A stretch of 64,000 nucleotides of DNA, taken from contig JAUIRK010000817.1 in the NCBI GenBank assembly GCA_030549495.1, positions 62,001-126,000 of the forward strand, in the 5' to 3' direction. Position 1 is the stretch's first letter. Each line of letters opens with the position of its first letter. This document shows positions 11,688 through 23,600 of the stretch, piece after piece. The notes beneath the pieces are model-generated. The model did no database searches. It saw nothing but the letters and a program-made list of their open reading frames with translations, and was not told the DNA's origin. This stretch comes from Nectonema munidae. Lineage: Eukaryota; Nematomorpha; Nectonematoida; Nectonematidae. Made by a program: the position numbers and the translations under genes.

Positions 11688-14600
11688 GTGAGTATTTTAA
11701 ATTTCTCATTTTTATTGTAAAAACGTTCGCGCAGTCGCGATGGTTGCATGCCTCCAGAGGCGGATACCAATTCTGCGCCTATTGATGTCCAATATTTTTA
11801 TTTTACACAATGTATTAGTAAATGAACATTTGACTATAATCGTGCAAGATAGTGTAGAAAAATCATTGCTAAAGAGAAGGAAGGAAGAGGAAATGCTTGA
11901 GAATCTAAACGTGAACAAATCCAGATAAGGTAAAGGTACCCCAGGGTGTTTTCATCGAGAAGGCACAATTGCGCCGCTTGTATCGAACTATGAGGAAAGC
12001 AGGCTTGATGCGGAATCGAACACAAGACCTTGAGTTATCGAATCCAGCATCTAACCAATCCTACTCATGCCCCCTTTTATAACAGTTGTATTTATCTGAA
12101 GAAGAGAAGAGGATAGTGGTTGAAAAGTAATATTGACAAAAAGTGATTTTTTACACTTTACATCTGCCAACTTTTATTCACGCCTTCTCAGCCACGTTTC
12201 CTTTTAAATTTAAAATGAAATTTGAATTGTCGTGATATTATTGATTGATGACACCTTAATCCCATTGTTATGATTACTATTATTCCATTGCTCATTCATA
12301 AATTATTCACCTCTTTCCTTTTATCAATAGTAGTAGTTACATTTCTCTGATGATGGTGGTGTTGAATTGAAAATGTGACATCATTGAAGATATAAAAGTC
12401 CAAAATTTGAATGTAATTTGCTATTACACGTGAATTGTTCCTCCAATCCTGGAGTAATCCATTCTTCCAAATGCGAAAAATATTCTTTAACTGGTAGAGG
12501 CGGACATATATCATCCAGTTGATAATTGTAAAAAAGGAAATTTTCGTAGGCAAAAAATTTCTTTCTATGTTTTTTGAAATCAACAAGATTGTCTTTTATT
12601 TTGGGAGTTTAATTAATTATGTTGTTAGTTACTTGGGTAGATGAATATAAGAAAACATTATGGCAACAGCATAAATTTAATATATGCCATTTTTAAGTTC
12701 TAAATTATTTTTTTAAGTCCTAAATTGTCTTTTTTCAATTTTATTTTGTATTTTGGAAAGAGCGTTTAGAATTGAAAAAAGACAACTTAGGACTTAAAAT
12801 TTTCGCAAACACAAAAATTCCATCAAATTAAATTCTGCTTAAATTAACTTGATTTCTAATAATTAATAATGAATCTTGTTTTAAAAAATTAGATTTGAAA
12901 TAATAACAAACAATTGAATTGACTTTCTTGAGAAGAATAAATAAATGCATCAGCCATCATTTGAATTGGATATATTGAGAATGTAAAATGTTTTTGATGC
13001 AAATGAATTTTTTTGAATGGTTAAAATACGTACAGTATACACGTATATAAAATATACTCATATATATATATGAGAACTTTTTGAAACAAAATATTTATGG
13101 TAAAATAAAGTTAATATTGTTATTCAGAATGATAAGATGAAATCTAAAAATGTATAATACGTGTATATTTGTTGAATATATGTGAAGCCATAATTTTGAG
13201 ACCGTTTGAATAGACGGAAAAATAGAGAATTTTAAAATAAAAAAAAATTAAAATTTAAAAATGTATTCTAATAGAGTTTGATACGCTGATTCCAAATATG
13301 TAATCCATTTGAAATAAATCGAATGATTTCTTTTTTTTGCTGTGCAATTTTTGTCATTTTATCAAGTTCAGAGGTTAAATCTACCTTAAAATAATTATAA
13401 ATTTTCCTGAACAGTATAAAATTTCTTTTAAAATGAGATTAAAATTGGATAAGATTGAAATTTTTGGAAAATTTTGTGAGGAGGACCCATAAAATTAAAA
13501 AAAATATAAAAAAAATCAAATTTTTCCACCGAAGTGTGTTTAAATAAGTATATTTTATGAATATGCAAAAAAAAAGGAAAAAATATTTAATTATTCATTT
13601 TACACGCCAAAATATAGCGAAAATGGCAAAATTGTGCATATTGTTCAAAGGCTAATAAAAATAATTTTCGAAATTTTTCAAAAATGAAACGACCTGCAAA
13701 ATGTGGGGGAAGGGATGCAGATAGGCATGGTTTAAAATGTTTTTTTTTAAAAATTTCTCATAAAGTTTTCTTTCAAGATTAAAATTTGTAAATTTTGACA
13801 CAAAAATTAAAAAAAATCGTTAAAATCAAAAAAATATATCAAAAATAAATATTTTTCAAAATTTTAAAATATTAGAATAAAATTTAAACAATTTTGAATA
13901 AGATGATGTAAAAATTAGAAAAAAATAATTTTATCTTAATAGAAAAATTCATTCAATAATATCAACCTTTTTTGGACAAAAAAGTTGTTCTAAGTGTACT
14001 TTAATCCTACGAACAAATTAAAAAAATTATTTTAACATCTCGTGGGAAATCAGGGGCAAATTTTGAGTTTAAGTGCGGGTCAATGAACTCAAGTTGAGGT
14101 CATTTCACTTATATCACGTGAAAGTACTAACGAAATGAGGTAGATTAGATTTTATTCCATCTAAAAATCTTTTTTAAAGTAATATAACTTGAAAAAAGTT
14201 CGGTGAAATGTATAAATACAAATATATAATTCGCTTCAAACTATTATTATATTATTATTATTATATATTAGATTATTATTAAAGTTTCGGATAATATTTG
14301 CAGGATATCCGATGCATTTGCAGTATGGCCCAATAATGATCAATAACTTTTCTGATTTCACACTCTCTTTAAACCTATTTATTTCAACGAAGCAAAATCA
14401 TCATTCATCGTTCAGTGTCTAATTTCACGATAATCATAATCGGTGCCTACAATATGATATAGCTCATACTTTTCCATCTATTTTTAATGAAGCTACTATT
14501 TCGCTCCTAATCAAACTTTTCATTTAATTATGATGCGCGTTTTGTATTGATTTCAAATTTTAAATTCTGTCTTTTCATTTAAAAATCATAGAACTAGTCG

Positions 14601-17600
14601 AATATATATATATATATGCTATATTAATAATACAGAAATTAGATTTTGCTAATATTCATTTAAATTCTGTTTGTACGAGGAAAAATTTTTTCAATAAAAT
14701 ATTCCTTCCCTCCTAATGCCAAGTTTCAATAAACGTCTTGTAAGTTAGATTTTTTTAATCATAGATTTTCCTTCTTTGTCACAAGCCATTTTTGATTTGT
14801 TCATTCGCCAACTCGATGAAAGCGTATTAAAAATTGAATACACATTACAACTAGTGTTGGTATTCAGTGTAAATAAAGCGGTGAAGACGGCAGGCGAATC
14901 CATAACACAACACGACAATAATTTGTTTGTCTTGATTAAATTAATTTTCTTACATTGTTTTTGGGTGTACATTACAAAAATAAAAATGTTTTTTACGAAT
15001 ATCGATAGTTTTTAGAATTTCCGTTTATTTCAAAATTCATGATTTTGAGTGTAGAATCAGTGTAATGTGAATTTTATTTTATTCAATAATGGAAATAAAA
15101 CTAAAATCTTTCTTTGATAAATTTAATTAAAACAAAAATAACTAAAATTGAAGTTAAAATATATTTAAAAAGAATAATTGCGTGGCAAAAAGCTAAAAAT
15201 AATGTTTTGTTCTACGTTGCCTTTGATGCCAAGATTTATCTTCTTTGATAAGTCGCCAAACGTAGTCACCCATCATAGCTTTGCCCCATCGGCCTTGGTA
15301 TCTCTTTTCCATGGTTTGGATATCTTGATGAAATCGTTCTCTATGCTTCTCGCTCAGATCACCAAGATTTTCTTTGAAAACATCTAAATGCGAATTCAAA
15401 AAATGAAGCTTCAGTGACATCCGGCATCCCATTTCTTTATACGCATTTACCATATTTTCAATATTTTATTTGTAGTTTTCATCTTTTTTATTACCTAAAA
15501 ATCCTGTCACAACTCTTCTAAATGCCTCCCATGCACATCTTTCTTTCAAATTCTTCAGAATTTAGAAGTTTCCTAACATCAGGGCTCGTAAAAATTCCAT
15601 TTTTTTTAGCTTTGCTTCAGAAAGCTTAGGAAATAAAAGTCGGATTTGCTGAAAAGCATTACTGTCATATTCTAGTGCTTTCACAAACTGTTTAATAAGT
15701 CCCAACTTTATGTGTAGTGGAGGAAGCAACACTTTTTTTGGGTCAATTAGGGGTTGATTAGTGACGTTTTGACTACCAGGTTCAAGGCCAATTCTTTGTG
15801 TCCATGTTTTTTTCAAATAATGATTTTTATCATCTCTACTATCCCATAAACATAGGTAGCAGGAAAACTTTGTATAACCTTGTTGCATTCCCAATAGAAA
15901 GCCTAGCATTTTGAAATCTCCACATACATCATAATTAAAATTTTCATACTTTATTTTGCTGAGCAAATTTTTAACATTGGCATAGTCTTCTTTCATATGC
16001 GTAGAATGACCAACTGGAACTGATGGCAACACGTTTCCATTGTGAAGCAAAACTGCCTTTAAACTTTTAACAGAACTGTCGATGAAGAGCTTCCATTCTG
16101 ATGAAACATGTTCAATTCCTATCGCACTGAAAAGGCCCTTGATATCTTTACAAAAACATAAGCCATCTTCAACATCATAAAATTTAGAATGTTCCATATG
16201 TCTGTTTTTGCACCCCTATTCTGCATCTCTCTCCTAGAAGATTCCACTCTTTGAGCCTAGACGTTAGCAGCTGAGCTCCCTCTTTAGATAAGTTCAAGTC
16301 TTTAATTAAATCATTTAGCTCACTTTGATTTGGAAAATGAGGAGATTTTGTATCATCATCAACAGAATATAAAATTTCATTATTATTCACAGATTCTACT
16401 TCATCCAGATAACTTTCCTTAAACAAAAGTTAGTCTACAAAGAATTCAGCATAACAAAATATTTTAAATTTTAACAATTACCTTTTCTGGAGGGGAAGGA
16501 ACTGGCAAGTTTACATTATGAGGTACTGGAGCAATATTAGGATAGTCGTTTTTTAGATTTTCCTTTGATTTTTCTGAATTTAGATATGTTGACTATACAA
16601 AAATAACAATCAGTGGTATGATTTTTTTGTTCTCTCCAAATTCGTGGAATAGCAAAAGGCATTGATCTTTCTCCTAGATTTTAGATTTTGAGTTTTTCCA
16701 AAAGTATGACAATTTAAAACAAAAAAAACTACCTCTCAGCCATGCCTCCAATGTTGAACGACAGCTTCCACAAATAAAATGAGGATCCCAACTTTTATCC
16801 TGGTCACCAATCGGCATACCAAAATATAAATTGTATGCTATCGAATATTTTGATCCTTTCTCTATTTTATAAGAAACTGTTTTTTGCCCAATATAGTATC
16901 CGCAGACATAGCAAAAAGAATTAGGGTTATTTTTACACATTCGTGTAGCCATTTTTAATTTGTAGTAAAAAATTTACAATATTATAATATAATTATCTTA
17001 AAAATAAAACAAAAATTGTGACAAAAATATGTTAATAAAAATATCTTGTAACTTCTGAACCATCGATGTTACAGAAAAAACAAGCACAGATTTGAAATCA
17101 GAGTGAAGTTTTTAGTAATAAACAATAAAAATATTAAGTCAAACAAAAAATTTTTTTTTTATTCACCTTGCAAAAACTTCAATAAAGCATATTAAATTAA
17201 CATATATAAATACTTTCATTTTCCTTAACGAACGATTTTTTGTATATCTTATTTTGAACAAAGTTTCGATTCATGGATGACAAAATCTCGTTTACCCCAA
17301 CACAATGTACTACTTTCTGAGTATTCGCGTATTTAGCATAATATATCTTGTATCCTTTCCCATATGTTTGGCGGCTAAATAATAATCCTTTGAGGTTTCT
17401 TTTTAGGGCAATCTGGGGTTTGGCTTTTCGATTGCTGGTGGCATTGACAATGCTAATAATTATGGGGATGTCTCAATTATTGTTACCAAAGTTCTATCAA
17501 ATAATCTTCTCACCTCTTCAAATACTTCCTCGTCATCTTCTTTCGTGCAAGAAATGAATGGTCCTTGTGAGTTGTCTACTTCAAACAAGAATGCCTTGAA

Positions 17601-20600
17601 GTAAGTCCTTTTCAGGATCACCTTTTTTGGCACAAGGGTATCACCATCAGAAAATTGCAAAATAGCCATACTTTATAACATATGGTTCACTGGAAAATTT
17701 AAGATAATAGTAATTAACCGTTTCATATTAAATATTGTACATTATGCTTTTAATGAGTATGCGTCACTTATGCCTGTTTATTGCATTTTTGGTATAAAAC
17801 TGAATTGCCGTCATTGCATGTTGATTTTAGAAGAGAGATAGAATGAATTAGCCGTGAGGGATTATTTGATTTCTAAATCAATTTGATATTCTTATTATAA
17901 TCAAATGTATCATTGATTATTATTTATTTTTAATTACTATTAAAGTAATTATAAAAAATGAAATAGTGTTTCTTAGTTGATTAATTTTATCAAATCCTCA
18001 ACATTTTCAAAACTGTTTTAACCGTCTTCTTTTTTTGTTAACTTCTGAAATTTTTACAAAATCTAGATAACTTATAAAAGATGGACTATTGAAAAAGTTG
18101 CCTTTTGTTGACCTAATAACTTGAACTCCTTTTTCACAAACTTCAGAAAAAGTTTGAGAAGTGCTGTTATAAGACAAAAGTTATAGTTTCTAAAATTTAT
18201 GGCAATATAAATCTTGTTTTAAAAATACATTTGAGATATTATATTTATATAACTAAAATGCCTCTGAATTAATTGATTTCTTGGTAATATTCGTTATGGT
18301 TGCGCTTGTAAAAATCAGTAAAATCAGATGCCAGTTAAAACAACGCATTTTTTTTTCATCAAAGCGCCCCATTTTAAAAAAATTGACAACTTTAAGAGGG
18401 TAGAATGGGAAATACTTCAAAGAGAAAACTGAACAAAATTTTTTTATGTAAAAAATTTAAGTTAAGTTTCATTCAAAATAAATTGATTCAAGTTTTTTTT
18501 AGCATATATAATAAAACAATTTATTAAAAATATTGTTAATTATAAAAAAAAAAATTTTAAATAATTATCAGATACACGTTTATTTTATACACTTGAAAAA
18601 AAGTAACTTCATTCTTCAAAATTTACAATGCGAACCCCACTATGAAAATTCAAACAGGAGAAAGAAAAAAGTGCGCCATTTTAGTGAAAATAGTTTGAAC
18701 TCTATTGTGATCGTGTTGTTTGAATATCTAAAATTTTCCAGCCAATCAAAATATTTTGCATCAATCGTAGTAAGTAATGAGCTTAAATAATTTTATCTCA
18801 ACGAGCTGCATAAACCTTTGTAGGGCCGCGTTCGACCTGCATGTCTTAGTTTGCCCACTTCTGATCTATCTATTAGGAAGAAAGGAGTGATCGTATTGTT
18901 TATTTTTATTCATAGTTTGTTTTGTAACAAATAGGAGGGCTTTTTTTCTTTAAATAGTCTTTTTCCAATTCTATTTTATCTTTTTTTCAGTTCTCTTTTG
19001 TCTTTTTGCAGTTCAATTTTAGCTTTAAGCTTTCTTCTGTTTTTGATTAACAAGAGGTCCAATCGATTTTTTGATTATATAAAATTTTTCAATAAAAGCT
19101 CAAACTTATTCCAAAATTTATTGAAATTTTGTTTATACAAGTTTTTTACCTATATATGTAACACTATTTATAAAAAAAGAAATAAAAACCAAAATAGTAA
19201 TGAAAATTAGGTAAATTAGTATTGGAAAGACAAATTAAATTTGAAGAAAGATTCCGTAATTGAGGCTACCTATAAAATTTGTCTTTTTTTAAAACCATTA
19301 TCTTTTGGAATCCACATTATCGGATATTTAAGCAAGTGATAGAAAGTACAGTAGTTCTCCAGTCTTTCTCAATCTACGACACACATATTTCTTGAAGTAA
19401 GAATTAGCATGAAAGATAATTTTAATAATAATGATGATGATGATGGTGGAAATGAGGGTGTTGTTGTTAATGCTCTATGAATGAATGAAAGTTGCTCGTG
19501 TTAAAATAATGCTATAATATAAATTTATTTCAATCCATTGTTCTCTTATCCTCTTTGACCTGTTTTAATTTAAAAAAAATATATTAATTGTTATATCTCA
19601 TATCATTAGAGACAAGATATAATTATAAACTATATATATATATATGTGTCTGTGTGTATATGCTTGCGTCTTTTGAAATCTCTTGTTATGAAGAAGGTAT
19701 CATTTTCTCTCTCTCTCTTTATTCTTATAGAAATATTAAGTGTGACATTCCTTCATTGAATGCTTTTTTACTTGAGCTGATCAAATTTATTCATTTTGAT
19801 TATGGTATTTTATAACATTTTTTGCGTGTATTATTGCTTCCAGTCGTATGATGATTCCAGAATTTTATCTCCAGATTTTAGGAAAAATTGACGAAAAAAT
19901 TGAAAAAGTAATATTCTTCAATTTTTTTTTAGAAAAAAAGGCATTGAACTAAAAATAAAAAAATACGTAAATGTATTTAATTTGCCAAAATTGCACAAAT
20001 TTATTTAGCAATGCTAAAATACGTCCAAAATTTTTTAAGATTAATCGTCTGATTTCTTTTTCAACCAAATTTTATATACTCGAAAATGATAATAATATTT
20101 CTCTGCAAAGTTAAGTTTTGGTAAATACGCAACTGAAAAAATTTCGCATATTGCTTATTTTTCACAAGTTAAATATTTTACAAAATTGGTAAACACAAAA
20201 TATTTTGAAAAGAACAGAACACAATTGAACTTTGGAGAAACTATGCACGTTTGAGGATTATCGCGCGTGATCCCGCAGGTATAAAGTGTTAGTGTTGAGG
20301 TTAAGTTTAGTGTAATCGCATTTGTACATACATTCAATTACATATACATTTTTTGACATTCTTGAGTATAAACTTTTCTATTTATTTGTATATTGACATT
20401 ACACACCCATAGGCTGAATGAAAGCTAAAAACAGGGGTATAGCGTAAGGGAAGGTCAAAAGAGTTAGCGACATGTCATATGAACAGAGAAGTGAACATAT
20501 TGATGTTAATACTGATACTAATATTAGTATTAGTTATTTTCTATTTTGTCTTTTTTCACTTCTATTTTGCGATTCTATTTTGTCCTTATACAATTCTGTT

Positions 20601-23600
20601 TCCTTCAACTTTTATTATATTTTAGTTTTCGATTTTTTATATTTATATTACTTTGACACATACTATTATAAATTTTTTGATATTTTTTTTCCAGAAAATC
20701 AGAAACTAAATCATTTCAATTTTCAATTATTTCTCAATTAAATCCGTTTTTCCTAAATATGACTATAATTTCAAGATTTTATGTAAATCTATGATTTTCA
20801 TTTCTTAGGACACGTGTGTAGCACTGTTCCTAAAAGGGTTATAAAACAATGATTTTTTTAAATAACTCTTTAAAGTTAGGCGTAAATTGTGTTAAGGCAG
20901 TTGCTATTAAAAGTTTAACTAAGGTATCAATTGTATTTGAATTCTACGATTAATTGTAGAGCGAGCTGCTATAGATTGGCCCGTTCTGATCTCAATTTTC
21001 TCTAAAATCTTTCACTTATATACCTTATACCATTTTCAGAGTTAAAGACGTCATATTGAAAGTAAATTCAGTAGATACGACTAATGTGACACATGGAGAA
21101 GCTGTAAGTTTGATCAAACAATCTGGAGATGTTGCCACGTTGGTAAGATTAATTTTGTTTTCACTTTCAAGGATAAATAAATTTCTCAATAACTAGAAAT
21201 TGTAATTTCCCTTGTATTTGATCATCATCACTAAACGTACACTGTGAGAAAGACCGGTTTCGGCTACTGAATCCTCATCAGTTCCGCGTTGGTGTTCAAA
21301 TATGAGGTTTGAACTGACCTCCATTGCTAGTTGGTTGATGCTCACGCGCAGCCACTGGACGTCAGTTCAAACCCCATAGTTTGAACACCAAAGTGGAACT
21401 GATGAGGCTTCAATAGCCGAAACCTGTCTTTAACACAGTGTACACTTAGTGATGATGATCAAATACAAGAGAACTTACAATTTCTAGTCATATCTAATAG
21501 CACCTTGTATGCACAATTATAATAAGTATTTCCCAACAGAGTCAAATCTCGTTTATCCGAACAGAGCATTTAAAAAACTATTTGAATAATGAAATTATTC
21601 TTATTGTGAAAAAACGAAGATTTGGTTTTAATGAGATTAATATAATAGCATAATATTTCGGAAATATTATCAAAAATGTTAAAAGCTCAATTATTATTTT
21701 TTTTGAAAAAAAAAAGTTCATATTTTTATCTTTCCCTTATTGAAAGGTAAAAAGAGAAGGGAAAATTTTATGATAAAAAATTTGTTTGTATGCGGATAGA
21801 CAAACTCCGGATTTTCACTCATTTCTTCACGCTTTAACAATTTTTAGGAAATCAAAAGAAAAGTAGTTCCAATGTGTGAGGAGGAATCCAGGATCAAATT
21901 TGTCAAACTGCAAAAAAAGAACGGAGGTATTTTCAATATTTTAGTATTTCTCTTTTAACAAAGATGTAAAAAAATGAATGAACGTTAAACGCACAACAAA
22001 GCGACTTCGACTCCCCCTATTCGTAATTTTGCGATCGCAACTTCGTTTATCTATAATAATTTTTTAACATTGATGCGAAATCCTTTCCTATTGCGATTTT
22101 GACTTTAAAATTTTGTAAAACTATGCAACATCTACTTCTCTGCTTCAAATATTGTAAGTATCGAACTTCATATGATGTAAAATTGCTTTAGAAACATCAG
22201 TTATCAATTACTGACTGACTAGTTAGCTTACAATCTATAACTAATATTAAAAGTGTAGTGATATGTTTCATGTTTCAAGAAAAGTTTTTTGAATCTTACA
22301 CGCTTCTGCGTTGTGTTTCAATTCAAAAAATGTGATCTATTTTCTTCAACACAATTTATCAAAATGTTGATTTATTCGTTTGTATTTGTAGTTTACTGTC
22401 TTTCCTGAAATTGTGTTCAAAAAGATTTTCAAATCATTGTATATAGCCTTGTTATCTAAGCCAAAACATTGACATTCAAAAACTAAATTATTTTTTCAAA
22501 AGTATTTGGTTTATATTTTTTTCCAAAAACTTTCCCACTCAAAAATTGATCTTTGTTCCTTTACAAGGTAATTGTGTATAGTTCATTTTTTAATTTTATT
22601 GATTTTTTTCCCTCTTTCTTCTTCTTCTTCTTCATCATCTTATCCCCTAAATGGGGGTCGATGGCTTGATCCTGTTTCTCCATAGGTTTCTGTCCTTCGC
22701 ATCGCTTTCTTTCAATGCAAATTTTTCCATGGACCTTTTCAAATCATCCCTCCATCTCAATCTTGGCCTTCCTCTTTTTCTCTTTCCTTGTACAGGCGCA
22801 TCGTACGCTATCTTTATTTTTTCATCGCTTTTTCTTCTTAGCACGTGTCCATACCATCTCATCTTGTTTCTTTCCATTACATCTACAACACTCGTTGTCA
22901 CTTTTGTTCTATGCCTCACTTCTTCATTTCTAATCCTATCTTTTATCGTAACGTTCAGCATCATTCTCAGCATTTTCATTTCCGACACTTCTAGCTTTTC
23001 TGCATTTTATTCATTTTAGTCTTCTTTCTATGAGTTGCAAAAGCACAACGTTAGACTAAAATGATAAACTTTTGCGTTTTTGCAACGTCGTCATGCACTA
23101 AAGAGATTCCTTTATTTTTGAATCTAACAATTATGAATATAACTATTTTTAAATTCGCAGTCCCAATAAGTATTCCTACTCCACTCCTCCTTAAAAAGTG
23201 CGACTTCGCCTCCAGACTCCGACTCCCCACATGTGCATCGGTGCAACTAAAAATGGAATTAGCCGGCATTTAATATACAAATTTTCATTTAAAAAGAAAG
23301 CCGGCGATCGTCTATGAAATTTCGGTCCTAAAAGAGTTTTAAAAGATTTTTGTTACTTCAATCCATTTACGACCAATGTTCCTATTTTGGAACATAAGTA
23401 ATTTCATCTTCGTCTGCTTTCTTCAATGACTTTGAATATAAATCGTCTGCGTTTTTTTTAGATATCGTCTGCTTTGCTTGATCTTAGATGGGTAAATCAG
23501 GCAGTGTGGTGTTTTGTCGGTGGAGTGCACAAGATATCGCCATATGACTAATTTTTATGCAAAATTGCACATGCTTATTCAATAATATGATAATGGCTTT

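Larger units (their letters stand above)
21192..21488. mobile_element. Inverted-repeat element with a hammerhead-like ribozyme in each arm
   Basis: Left arm 21192-21318 and right arm 21361-21488 are imperfect inverse copies starting ACTAGAAATTGTAA, about 127 bp each with a 42-bp centre. In the right arm on + the core is CTGATGA (21399-21405), stem GGCT/AGCC with loop TCAAT (21406-21418), GAAA (21419-21422), then CCTGTC. The left arm on the minus strand has CTGATGA (21281-21275), GAAA (21261-21258) and CCGGTC. These are in the right order and spacing for a type I hammerhead with a very short stem III. Hammerheads in inverted or direct terminal repeats are known in Penelope-like elements; family assignment here is inference. 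No coding sequence. Confidence 0.75.
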
